From Mesorhizobium sp. 65-26 (GTDB lineage Bacteria > Pseudomonadota > Alphaproteobacteria > Rhizobiales > Rhizobiaceae): a stretch of 64,000 nt of DNA. The stretch covers positions 1 through 64,000 of the forward strand of contig MKVL01000010.1 of the NCBI GenBank assembly GCA_001899205.1, in the 5' to 3' direction. Under the pieces are notes generated by a model, which made no database searches, was not told the origin of the DNA, and worked only from the letters and a program-made list of their open reading frames with translations. This document shows, one piece after another, positions 53,540-62,088 of this stretch; positions within the stretch are counted from its first letter, which is position 1, and every line of letters starts with the position of its first letter. Position numbers and translations under genes: made by a program.

Positions 53540-54286
53540 TCATGCTTCGCCGCTCAGACGAGCCGAAATCTTGCGGGCGGCACGGCACGCCGCCTCGCCC
53601 TGCGCGGCGGCGGCCGCGTCGTCGACGCGCGATATGGGGGACGCCACCGAGATGGTGCCGATCGGGTGGCCGTCGGGGCAGATCACGGCGGCCGCCACGC
53701 TGTGCACGCCTTCCTCGTAGCCCTGCAGGCTGCGCGAATAGCCGCGCGCGGCCGCCAGCCTGATCGCCTCCAGCACCTTGGCGCGTGCCGTCACCGTGTG
53801 CTGCGTGAACGCCTGCAGCGGCTTTTCGACATAGGCCTTCACCGCCTCGTCCGAGGATGCGGCGAGGAAGGCGATGCCCGAGGCTGTGCCATGCAGCGGC
53901 AGCACCTGGCCGACATCGACATTGACGCGGTTGGCTTTCGCCGAAAGCTCGACATGCGCCGTCAGCAGCGCGCCGGCGCTGAATTCGGAAATGTGCACGG
54001 TCTCGCCCGTCTCCTGCGCCAGCTCGCGCACGATCGGCACCGCCAGCCGGGTGAAGGGGAAATGCGCCTCGCGGATGCGCGCCAGCCGCGACAGGCCGGC
54101 GCCCAGCCGGTAGCGGCGGCTCTGCGGTTCCTGCTCGATCAGCCGGTGCCCGGCCAGCGCCACCAGCAGGCGCCGCGTCGTCGCCTTGTCGAGGCCGGCC
54201 TTGCGGGCAATGTCGGAAAGCCCGATCTCCGGCTCGCCGAGCGTGAAATGCTCAAGCAGCGAAACCGCCTTTGCGACTGTGCTCAT
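53540..54286 (-). CDS. IclR family transcriptional regulator
   Basis: 248 aa. The N-terminal winged HTH (SLLEHFTLGEPEIGLSDIARKAG, KATTRRLLVAL) spans residues 6-60. The C-terminal GAF-like effector domain has LPLHGTASGIAFLA and GYEEGVHSVAAAV. It is divergent from the amidohydrolase-transporter operon, and a perfect 17-bp palindrome lies between them at 54376-54392. It is the likely repressor or activator of that operon in response to a substrate. Confidence 0.94.
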   Translation of the reverse strand: MSTVAKAVSLLEHFTLGEPEIGLSDIARKAGLDKATTRRLLVALAGHRLIEQEPQSRRYRLGAGLSRLARIREAHFPFTRLAVPIVRELAQETGETVHISEFSAGALLTAHVELSAKANRVNVDVGQVLPLHGTASGIAFLAASSDEAVKAYVEKPLQAFTQHTVTARAKVLEAIRLAAARGYSRSLQGYEEGVHSVAAAVICPDGHPIGTISVASPISRVDDAAAAAQGEAACRAARKISARLSGEA

Positions 54287-54375
54287 GCCGGGGTGTTCCT
54301 CAGATAGTTAGCGTGTGAAATAAACTTGACAGCGGACGCTGCGCCTTGCAGTCTACCTATAACATACAAAATGAC

Positions 54376-54392
54376 GGTTCAAATAGTGAACC
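54376..54392. promoter_or_regulatory. Predicted IclR operator
   Basis: A perfect inverted repeat GGTTCA-N5-TGAACC lies between the divergent IclR gene (start 54286) and the amidohydrolase gene (start 54490). TTGACA at 54326-54331 could be a -35 element, but no well-spaced -10 was seen. Its position and symmetry fit an IclR-family site. Confidence 0.6.
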
Positions 54393-54489
54393 GCGTGGGA
54401 GCTGAAATAAAGGGCGGATGCGGTCGTGCCTGGCGCCGGTCGCGACGCCGCCCCGCCGGCCGCATCGGCCGGAGCAAGGAGGAGGCCGC

Positions 54490-56154
54490 ATGCCCGAGAG
54501 AAGCGCCGACCTGGTTGTCCGCAACGGCCGCGTCTACACCATGGACCGCAAGCGGCCATGGGCCTCGGCCTTCGCCGTCAAGGGCGGGCGCATCGTCGCC
54601 GTCGGCGAGGATGGCGACATCGCGGCGCTGACCGGGCCGGACACGCGCGTCGTCGACCTCGAGGGCGCCATGGCCATGCCCGGCATCGTCGACGTGCACG
54701 CGCATCTGATGATGGGCGGCCAGGCGGAACTGTTCGAGCTGCGGTTTCCCCCGACGTCGAGCTTCGAAACGCTGATCGCGCGTGTCGGCGAGGCGGCGGC
54801 CAGGGCGCCCGAAGGCGCGTGGATCATCGGCGGACAATGGGGCAGCGACCTCTTGCCGAAGCTGAACACGGCAGAGGCGCTGGCCGCGCTCGACAGGGTC
54901 AGCCCTGGCCATCCGGTGATGCTGCGCGACGACACCTACCACAATCGCTGGATCAATTCGCAAGCCCTGCGACTGGCGGGCGTCGCGTCCGCCACGCCCG
55001 ACCCGGAGAAGGGCTCGATCGGCCGTGACGCGGCAACCGGCGCGCCGACCGGCATGATGATCGAATCCGCCGCCGGCATCGTCGAGCGCGTCATCGCGCA
55101 GTCCGGCCACTACACCGAGGCGATGGACCGGGCGGCGATGGCGCGCTCCATCGCCACGCTCAATTCCTATGGCGTCACGGCCTTCCTCGACGCCGCCGCC
55201 ATGCAGCCGATCCTGGCCGCGCTGAAGGGGCTCGACGATCGCGGCGAGCTCACGGCCTGGTCGGTATCGGCGATGCCGGCGGTCGAGCCGTCCTTCATGT
55301 TCGGCATCGCCGGCGACGAGCTGATCGCGCTGCGCGAAGAGTATCGCGGCGCCCACGCACGGCCCGATTTCGTAAAGATCTTCCTCGACGGCGTGCCGGG
55401 CGCGCGCACGGCCGCCTTCCACGAGCCCTATGTCAGCGACCCGGTGCTGGGCTGCTGCTTCCGCGGCTCCACCATCGTCACCGTGCCGGACCTCATCCGC
55501 TGGGTCGGCAAATGCGAGAAGCTCGGCCTCGGCGTAAAGATCCACTGCGCCGGCGACGCAGCCGTCACCCAGGCGCTGGACGCCATCGACGTGGTGCGGT
55601 CCTTCAACGGGCCGACGAAGCTCGTGCATCACATCGCCCATGCCAGCTACATCGCGCCGTCCGACATCGCCCGTTTCGCCGAGCTCGGCGTCGCCGCCGA
55701 CCTGTCGCCCTTCCTCTGGTATCCGACGAGCTTCCTCGAGGGCCACAAGCAGACCATGGGCGACGCGCGCGCCCTGCGCTTCTGGCCGAACCGCGACCTG
55801 CTCGCCGCCGGCGCGCTGCTGGCCGGCGGCTCCGACTGGCCGGTCATGCCAAACCCCGATCCGTGGAACGGCATGGAAGGGCTGGTGACGCGCAGGAACC
55901 CGAGCGGCGAATTCCCGGGCTCGGCGCTGTGGCCGGAACAGGCCATCGACATCGCCACGGCGCTGGAGATCTTCACCATAAACTCGGCCCGCGCCATCGG
56001 CCTTGCCGACACGGTCGGCTCGATCGAGATCGGCAAGTCGGCCGACTTCATCGTGCTCGACCGCAACGTGCTGGAGACGCCGGCCGAGGACATCGCCGAC
56101 ACCAGGGTGCTGGCGACCTGGTTCGAGGGGAGGGTGGTTCATGAGCGGGCCTGA
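54490..56154 (+). CDS. Amidohydrolase family protein (YtcJ/N-substituted formamide deformylase-like)
   Basis: 554 aa from ATG 54490, with AGGAGG 7 bases upstream. Amidohydrolase_3 type: DVHAHLMMGG holds the first two metal histidines, HIAHASYIAP and GSDWPV hold later ones, and the composite beta-sandwich ends with IGKSADFIVLD. Its substrates in this family are N-substituted formamides and similar amides. It is first in an operon with a CobW-like metallochaperone and a HAAT transporter, suggesting uptake and hydrolysis of an amide. The stop overlaps the CobW start by 14 bases. Confidence 0.92.
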   Translation: MPERSADLVVRNGRVYTMDRKRPWASAFAVKGGRIVAVGEDGDIAALTGPDTRVVDLEGAMAMPGIVDVHAHLMMGGQAELFELRFPPTSSFETLIARVGEAAARAPEGAWIIGGQWGSDLLPKLNTAEALAALDRVSPGHPVMLRDDTYHNRWINSQALRLAGVASATPDPEKGSIGRDAATGAPTGMMIESAAGIVERVIAQSGHYTEAMDRAAMARSIATLNSYGVTAFLDAAAMQPILAALKGLDDRGELTAWSVSAMPAVEPSFMFGIAGDELIALREEYRGAHARPDFVKIFLDGVPGARTAAFHEPYVSDPVLGCCFRGSTIVTVPDLIRWVGKCEKLGLGVKIHCAGDAAVTQALDAIDVVRSFNGPTKLVHHIAHASYIAPSDIARFAELGVAADLSPFLWYPTSFLEGHKQTMGDARALRFWPNRDLLAAGALLAGGSDWPVMPNPDPWNGMEGLVTRRNPSGEFPGSALWPEQAIDIATALEIFTINSARAIGLADTVGSIEIGKSADFIVLDRNVLETPAEDIADTRVLATWFEGRVVHERA

Positions 56155-57226
56155 GCGGGCCGGCGGCGTGGCGGCGGTTGAAACAGTGCCGGTGACGATC
56201 CTCACCGGCTTCCTTGGCAGCGGCAAGACGACGCTGCTCAACCGCCTGCTGCGCCGCCCCTCGCTCGCGGGCGCGGCCGTCATCGTCAACGAGTTCGGCG
56301 CCGTCGGCCTCGACCACCTGCTGATCGAGGCGAGCGAGGAGCAGTTCACGCTGCTCGACAATGGCTGCGTCTGCTGCACGGTGCGCGGCGACCTCGTCGG
56401 CACGTTGAAGGCGCTCGACCGCAGGAGCGCCGCTGGCGCGGCGCCGCCGCTGGCGCGGGTGATCATCGAGACAACGGGGCTCGCCGATCCCGCGCCGATC
56501 CTGCACACGCTGATGGCGGAGCCGGAGCTTGCCGCGCGCTTCCGCGTCGATGCCATCGTCACTACGGTCGACGCGGTCAATGGCGCGTCAACGCTCGACC
56601 GCCATCCGGAAGCCGCCAAGCAGATCGCGGTCGCCGACAGGCTGCTTGTCACCAAGGCCGACCTTGCATCCGATGCCGAGATCGCGGCGCTGGAAGGCCG
56701 GCTCGCCGGCCTCGCGCCGACCGCGCGAAGGGGCAGGGCGCGCGACGGCGAGGCGAATTTCGACATCATGGCGGAGGAGCCCGCCGGGGCGGAGCGCATC
56801 GCGGCCTGGTTCGAGGCGGCCACGCACCACGATGATTGCGGGCCGGATTGCGACCATCACCACCACGGTCACGCGCATCATGACGCGCATCGCCACCACG
56901 GCATCCATTCTTTCTCCTTCGTCATCGACCAGCCCGTCGAATGGGCGGCTTTCGCGCGCTGGCTCGACTATGTCGCGGCGCTGAAGGGCGAGGACCTGCT
57001 GCGCTTCAAGGGGCTGGTGCACGTGGCGGAAGAGCCGGAAAGGCCGCTGGTGCTGCACGGCGTGCAGCATGTGTTCCATCCGCCGGCGCGGCTCGACCGC
57101 TGGCCGTCGGCGGACCGCCGAACGCGGCTGGTGTTCATCGTGCGCGACATCGAGCGCGAGACGATCGCTCGCACGCTGGTGAAGTTCGCGGCCATCGACG
57201 CCGCCGGCCTGCACATGGCCGCATGA
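56141..57226 (+). CDS. CobW/ZNG1-type metallochaperone GTPase
   Basis: 361 aa from ATG 56141. The P-loop GFLGSGKT is at 23-30, the metal-binding CxCC at C76, C78 and C79 (GCVCCTVRGDL), and NKAD-like base recognition is TKAD. A His-rich loop near residues 228-256 contains many histidines. The C-terminal CobW_C domain ends the protein. Members insert zinc or other metals into enzymes under GTP control. Located directly after the metal-dependent amidohydrolase, it probably metallates that enzyme. Its stop overlaps an in-frame ATG at 57223 of the next gene. Confidence 0.92.
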   Translation: MSGPERAGGVAAVETVPVTILTGFLGSGKTTLLNRLLRRPSLAGAAVIVNEFGAVGLDHLLIEASEEQFTLLDNGCVCCTVRGDLVGTLKALDRRSAAGAAPPLARVIIETTGLADPAPILHTLMAEPELAARFRVDAIVTTVDAVNGASTLDRHPEAAKQIAVADRLLVTKADLASDAEIAALEGRLAGLAPTARRGRARDGEANFDIMAEEPAGAERIAAWFEAATHHDDCGPDCDHHHHGHAHHDAHRHHGIHSFSFVIDQPVEWAAFARWLDYVAALKGEDLLRFKGLVHVAEEPERPLVLHGVQHVFHPPARLDRWPSADRRTRLVFIVRDIERETIARTLVKFAAIDAAGLHMAA

Positions 57227-57261
57227 GCAATCGCATGAAGAAAAAAATGGGAGTGACTGAC

Positions 57262-58446
57262 ATGCATTGGAAAACCAGCCTGCTCGCCGTCGCCCTGGCG
57301 GGCCTCGGCCTCGGCACGATGGCGGGAACGGCCTCGGCCGCCGGCCCGACCTGCAAGAACGGAACGATCAAGGTCGGCGCGGTGTCGACCGTCACCGGAC
57401 CCGCCGATTTCAGCGAGGTGCCGAAGGCCACGCAGGCCGCCTTCGACGCCGTGAATGCGGCGGGCGGCATCAATGGCTGCAAGGTCGACTACACCATCGC
57501 CGACGACAAGGCCGATCCGGCCGTCGCCGCGCAGGCGGCGCGCGACCTGATCGACAACAAGGAGGCGGTGGCGCTGGTCGGCTCGGCGAGCCTGCTCGAC
57601 TGCGCGGTCAACTCCGCCACCTACAGCCGCAAGAAGATCCTGTCGGTGCAGGGCCTCGGCGTGGACGCCGCCTGCTTTTCCTCGCCCAACGTGGCGCCGG
57701 TCAATGTCGGCCCCTACACGCTGTCGACGGCCATGGCCTACTACGCCACCAACGCGCTGAAGAGCCAGAAGCTGTGCGCCTTCTTCATCATCATCGGCGG
57801 CACCCAGGAAGCCTACAAGAAGTCGATCGAGAACTGGGAGAAGATCTCGGGCAAGAAGATCCACCTCATCGATCTGACGCTGCCCTTTCAGGGTGATCTC
57901 ACGCCCTATGTCATCAAGGCGCGCGACGCCGGCTGTGACGCGGTGCTGACCAACCAGGTCGAGCCGCAGGTGGTGCAGCTCATCAAGACCGTCGATGCGC
58001 AGAAGATCACCGGCATCAACTGGCTGTTCTTGGCGCCGGGCTATACCGAACAGGTCGCCAAGGCGCTCGCCGACACCAAGCAGCCGATCTATGTCGGCAC
58101 CGAGTGGGAGCCCTACACCGAGAAGAACTCGGCCGCCAACGCGCAGTGGATCGCCGACATGCAGAAGGCCGGCCGGCCGCTGACCGCCTTCTCGCAGGGC
58201 GGCTATCTCGCCGCCCAGATGTTCCTCAAGGTGGTGGCCTCGATCAATGGCGACGTCACCCGTGAGAGCGTCACCAAGGCGCTCCACGACATGCAGCCGC
58301 TGGCCAACCCGCTCGCCGGCAGCGCTTACGTCTTCGGCAAGGGCAAGACCCATTCGCCGATGCAGGCGACCAAGGTGATGAAGCTGGATAAGGGCGCCTG
58401 GACGGTCGAGACCCCGGAATGGGTGGTGCTGCCGCAGGCGAAGTGA
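57262..58446 (+). CDS. HAAT-type ABC transporter substrate-binding protein, second system
   Basis: 394 aa from ATG 57262, chosen because GGGAG lies 8 bases upstream and the signal peptide then starts MHWKTSLLAVALAG; ATGs at 57223, 57235 and 57247 are in frame. The signal ends near ASA before AGPTC. The mature Peripla_BP_6 protein starts IKVGAVSTVTGPADFSEV. Cysteines include AGPTCKNG and CKVDY. It is followed, after a 183-bp repeat element, by the permease and ATPase genes, so it delivers the ligand to that transporter. Confidence 0.92.
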   Translation: MHWKTSLLAVALAGLGLGTMAGTASAAGPTCKNGTIKVGAVSTVTGPADFSEVPKATQAAFDAVNAAGGINGCKVDYTIADDKADPAVAAQAARDLIDNKEAVALVGSASLLDCAVNSATYSRKKILSVQGLGVDAACFSSPNVAPVNVGPYTLSTAMAYYATNALKSQKLCAFFIIIGGTQEAYKKSIENWEKISGKKIHLIDLTLPFQGDLTPYVIKARDAGCDAVLTNQVEPQVVQLIKTVDAQKITGINWLFLAPGYTEQVAKALADTKQPIYVGTEWEPYTEKNSAANAQWIADMQKAGRPLTAFSQGGYLAAQMFLKVVASINGDVTRESVTKALHDMQPLANPLAGSAYVFGKGKTHSPMQATKVMKLDKGAWTVETPEWVVLPQAK

Positions 58447-58470
58447 AGAAGGTGAGCGCTTTCAAGCGTG

Positions 58471-58653
58471 GGCGCTGCCCCTCATCCGCCTGCCGGCACC
58501 TTCTCCCCGTATAGTGACGGGGAGAAGGTGGGATGGCCGGAACGTTACCGCCCATCCCGCGACGCCGACAGTTGGCGAAATGGCCGATGACAGCGCATTT
58601 CTCCCCGTCACTGACGGGGAGGAATGTCCGGCAGGACAATGAGGGGCGACGCT
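58471..58653. repeat. 183-bp inverted-repeat element, copy B
   Basis: Terminal arms GGCGCTGCCCCTCA (58471-58484) and TGAGGGGCGACGCT (58640-58653) are near-perfect inverted repeats. A strong hairpin, ACCTTCTCCCCGT with ACGGGGAGAAGGT (about 58498-58529), and a second CTCCCCGTCA/TGACGGGGAG stem follow. It matches the design and size of the element at 33438-33621. It fills the gap between the binding-protein gene and the LivH-like gene. Confidence 0.85.
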
Positions 58654-58700
58654 AACTTCGACGATTGGTCGCAGCAGGATTGCTCCAAACTGGGAAACAG

Positions 58701-59570
58701 ATGAACGCATTGCTTACATCCGCCGTGGCGGGCCTGACGGCGGGAGGCACCTACGCCCTTCTCGGCGTCTGCGCCGTCTTCACCTACCGGTTGGTCGCCG
58801 TAGTCAATTTCGCCGGGGCGGCGATCGGCACGGCCGGGACCTTCGTGCTCATCGCCCTCTACGAGGCCGGCTTCCCGATCTGGCCGTCGGTGCTGGCCGG
58901 CATCGCAGCGGGCACCGCCGTCGGCGTCGCGGTCGGCTACATCATGACCAGATGGTTCAGCGAGGCGGGCGCCTCGACCAAGGCGGCGGTGACCGTCGCG
59001 CTGCTGGTCGGCCTCATCGCCGTCGGGCTGCGCCTCACCGGCGGCCAGCACCCGCACAACATGCCGGAGCTGTTCCCGGGCTCGGCCTTCCGTCTCGCCG
59101 GTGTCGAGGTGACGATCGCCTCGGTGCTGACGATCGGGCTGGCGGCGCTGTTCACAGTGCTCTCCGACCTTTTCCTCAACCGGACCAAGGTCGGCCTCAA
59201 TCTGCGCGCGCTCGCCGACCGGCCGATGGCCGCCGAGCTGCTGGGCATCCGCGTGCAGCTTCTTTCGCTGCTCGTCTGGGGCATGACGGGCGCCTTCACC
59301 ACCTTCGCGCTGATGATCATCGCGCCGCAGCGCTCGCCCAACTTCATGACGCTCAGCCTGCTGGTGGTGCCGGCGCTGGCCGCGGCTCTGGTCGGCTTGT
59401 TCCGCAGCTTCTGGCGCACGCTCGCCGGCGGCATCGCGCTCGGCGTGGTGGAAGGGCTGGCGAGCTCCGTCGACAGCATCAGCCAGTACCGCAGCGCCAT
59501 CCCCTTCCTGGTGGTGCTCGCCGTTCTCCTCTGGTCGCAGCGGGAGGCCCGCTGGGATGAAGCGCGCTAG
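58701..59570 (+). CDS. livH: HAAT ABC transporter permease (LivH-like), second system
   Basis: 289 aa from ATG 58701. It has about 8 membrane helices with the LivH start LTSAVAGLTAGGTYALLGV, and the coupling loop is LRALADRPMAAELLGIRVQ. It lies just after repeat element B. Its last 14 bases overlap the start of the fused permease-ATPase. The ribosome binding site (GGGAA) is weak. Confidence 0.92.
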   Translation: MNALLTSAVAGLTAGGTYALLGVCAVFTYRLVAVVNFAGAAIGTAGTFVLIALYEAGFPIWPSVLAGIAAGTAVGVAVGYIMTRWFSEAGASTKAAVTVALLVGLIAVGLRLTGGQHPHNMPELFPGSAFRLAGVEVTIASVLTIGLAALFTVLSDLFLNRTKVGLNLRALADRPMAAELLGIRVQLLSLLVWGMTGAFTTFALMIIAPQRSPNFMTLSLLVVPALAAALVGLFRSFWRTLAGGIALGVVEGLASSVDSISQYRSAIPFLVVLAVLLWSQREARWDEAR

Positions 59571-61275
59571 CATCCGGGCCTCGCTCCTCATCATCGTCGT
59601 GGCGCTGGTCGCCGGCGTCGTCGCCTATGCCGGCCTGCTGCCGTCCTACTGGGTGTTCCTCGCCACATCCGTGCTGATCACCGGCGTGGCGCTGCAAAGC
59701 CTCGGGCTCGTCGCCGGGCGCACCGGCATGATCGCGCTCTGCCAGATGTCGTTCGCCGGCGTCGGCGCCTGGACGGTCGGCTATCTCAACATCGCCGAGG
59801 CGCCCGGCGGCCTTGCCGCCTGGGTGCTGGCGGGCGGGCTCGCGGCGGTGCCGTTCGGCGTCGCCATCGGCCTGCCGGCGCTGCGCCTGCGCGGCATCAA
59901 CCTGGCCATCGTCACGCTGTCCTTCGCCACGGCCTTCGACACGATCCTGGCCACCATCACCTATCCCGGCCAGACCGACTTCCTGCAGGTGCCGAGGCCG
60001 GAACTGTTCGACACCGACGAAGGCTATTTCGTATTCGTGCTGCTGTTCTACGCCGGGATCGCGATCGCGCTGGAATTCCTCAGCCGGTCGCGGCTGGGTG
60101 CTGCATGGCTGGCCGTGCGGCATTCGGAGCGGGCCGCCGCCGCCCATGGCGTGCGCATCGCCACGGCCAAGCTTTCCGCCTTCGCCATCTCCGCCTTCGT
60201 CGCCGGCATATCCGGCGGCCTGCTCGCCGGCTATCTCGGCACGCTGGTGTCGGACAATTTCGGCATGATGCAATCGCTGTCGCTCTACGCGGTGGCCGTC
60301 ATGACCGGGGCGCATTTCGCCGAGGGCGCCATCATCGGCGGCCTGCTGGTCGTGATGTTCCCGGAAATCCTGCGCCGGCTGGACTGGCCGCAGGACATCG
60401 GCAACGTGCTGTTCGCCGTCGGCGCCACCCAGGCGCTGTCGACCGGCGAGACGATGAGCGAGACGTTCCGGCGCCAGTTGCGCAAGCTGTTGCCGGCGCA
60501 CGCGCCGAAGGCCGCCAAGGCGGTGGCACGGGAGCTGCCACCGGCGGTCCGGCACGCGGCCGGCCCGGCGCTCGCCATCGAGGGCCTTACCGTGCGCTAT
60601 GGCAGCGTGGTGGCGCTGAACGATGTCAGCCTGACGGTCGCCGCCGGCACGGTGGCCGGGCTGATCGGCCCGAATGGCGCCGGCAAGTCAACCTTCATCG
60701 ACGCGGTCGCCGGCTTCCTGCCCGCCTATGAGGGCCGCATCCGGCTGGCCGGCAAGGCGCTGGAAGGCATGGCCGCGCACCGCCGCGCCCGCGAAGGCGC
60801 GCGCCGTACCTGGCAGACCAACCGCATCGCGCCGGAACTGACCGTCGGCGGCTACCTGGTGCTCGCCGCCAAGGGGCTGTCGGCGAGCGAGACCAGGGCT
60901 CTGCTCGACTGGCTGGACTGTCCGCATCCGGATACGCCGGTGGTTTCGGTCGATGCCGGCACGCGGCGCCTGCTCGACGTCGCCGGTGTCGTCGCCGCTC
61001 GTCCGGCCGTGGTCCTGCTCGACGAGCCGGCCGCCGGCCAGTCGCACGAGGAGACGCTGCGGCTCGGCCAGCGCATCGCCGAAATCCCGAAACTGTTCGG
61101 CTCCGCCGTGCTGCTGGTCGAGCATGACATGGACCTGGTGCGCGCCGTCTGCTCGGAGGTCACGGTGCTCGACTTCGGCCAGGTCATCGCTTCCGGCCCG
61201 CCGGCCAGGGTGCTGGAGCAAGGCGCGGTGAAGAAGGCCTATCTCGGCATCGAGGAAGAGAGCGCCGCGGCATGA
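59557..61275 (+). CDS. Fused HAAT permease-ATPase (LivM-LivG fusion)
   Basis: 572 aa. Residues 1 to about 300 form a LivM-type permease (GLVAGRTGMIALCQMSFAGVGA, about 9 helices). A linker to about 345 is followed by a LivG-type ATPase: Walker A GPNGAGKS at 371-378, Walker B VVLLDEP near 487-493, then a degenerate signature VSVDAGTRRLLDVAGVV. Separate LivM and LivG are the norm, so this is a domain fusion. It is translationally coupled at both ends: a 14-base overlap with LivH and ATGA with the LivF-like gene. Confidence 0.92.
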   Translation: MKRASIRASLLIIVVALVAGVVAYAGLLPSYWVFLATSVLITGVALQSLGLVAGRTGMIALCQMSFAGVGAWTVGYLNIAEAPGGLAAWVLAGGLAAVPFGVAIGLPALRLRGINLAIVTLSFATAFDTILATITYPGQTDFLQVPRPELFDTDEGYFVFVLLFYAGIAIALEFLSRSRLGAAWLAVRHSERAAAAHGVRIATAKLSAFAISAFVAGISGGLLAGYLGTLVSDNFGMMQSLSLYAVAVMTGAHFAEGAIIGGLLVVMFPEILRRLDWPQDIGNVLFAVGATQALSTGETMSETFRRQLRKLLPAHAPKAAKAVARELPPAVRHAAGPALAIEGLTVRYGSVVALNDVSLTVAAGTVAGLIGPNGAGKSTFIDAVAGFLPAYEGRIRLAGKALEGMAAHRRAREGARRTWQTNRIAPELTVGGYLVLAAKGLSASETRALLDWLDCPHPDTPVVSVDAGTRRLLDVAGVVAARPAVVLLDEPAAGQSHEETLRLGQRIAEIPKLFGSAVLLVEHDMDLVRAVCSEVTVLDFGQVIASGPPARVLEQGAVKKAYLGIEEESAAA

Positions 61276-61964
61276 GCAAGCTGGTCATATCGGACCTGTC
61301 GATCAACCGTGCAGAACTGCCGGTGGTGTCGTCCGTCGACATGGCGGTGGAGAGCGGCGCCATCAGCGTCGTGCTGGGCGCCAACGGCGCCGGCAAGACC
61401 ACGCTGCTCGAAGGGCTTTCGGGCATTATCCCGGTTGCGGGCGGCACGATCGCCATCGACGAGGCCGAGATACAGAAGGCGCGGCCGGGCGCGCGCTCGC
61501 GCGCCGGGCTTGCCCATGTCGAACAGGGACGCACGGTGTTTCGCCAGCTCACCACCGAGGAGAATCTCAAGGTGAGCCTTCACCCCTCGGCCGACATCGC
61601 CGAGGCCTACGCGCTGTTTCCCGAGCTGGTCCAGCGCCGGGCGGTGAAGGCGAGCCTGCTTTCGGGGGGTGAGCAGCAGATGCTGGTCATAGCGCGCGCG
61701 CTTCTGACCAGGCCCAAGGTACTGCTGATCGACGAGATGTCGGCGGGCCTTGCGCCGGTCATCGTCAGTCGGCTGATGACGGCGGTGCGCAAGCTCGCCG
61801 ATGGCGGCCTCGCGGTGCTGCTGGTCGAGCAGTTCGCGGCGCTGGCGCTGTCGATTGGCAACCGCGCCTACGTCATGCGCCGCGGCCGCGTCGTCCATGA
61901 CGGCGACTGCGCCGGCCTGCTCAAGGCGCCGGATGAGTTGCACAGGCTCTATCTCGGCGGCTAG
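61272..61964 (+). CDS. livF: HAAT ABC transporter ATPase (LivF-like), second system
   Basis: 230 aa, ATGA overlap with the fused gene. Walker A GANGAGKTT, signature LLSGGEQQMLVIARA and Walker B VLLIDEMSAGLAP are present; the usual DEP is DEM. HVEQGRTVFRQLTTEENLKV is LivF-like. It works with the ATPase half of the fusion. It is the last gene of the operon that begins at 54490. Confidence 0.93.
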   Translation: MSKLVISDLSINRAELPVVSSVDMAVESGAISVVLGANGAGKTTLLEGLSGIIPVAGGTIAIDEAEIQKARPGARSRAGLAHVEQGRTVFRQLTTEENLKVSLHPSADIAEAYALFPELVQRRAVKASLLSGGEQQMLVIARALLTRPKVLLIDEMSAGLAPVIVSRLMTAVRKLADGGLAVLLVEQFAALALSIGNRAYVMRRGRVVHDGDCAGLLKAPDELHRLYLGG

Positions 61965-62088
61965 GGAACGGAGGCGAGGAACTGGCCCGGAGCCGGAAAC
62001 TTTGCCGCGTCTTGAGCTACACCAATGCGCCGCAAACAGTTATCTATCGTCGCGACATCATGGTCGAGAGTCATGAGAGGCGCGCGGC

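Noticed and set aside
54326-54365. Sigma-70 promoter TTGACA for the amidohydrolase operon
   Set aside because: No good -10 hexamer lies 16-18 bases after it; the nearest TATAAC is about 26 bases away.
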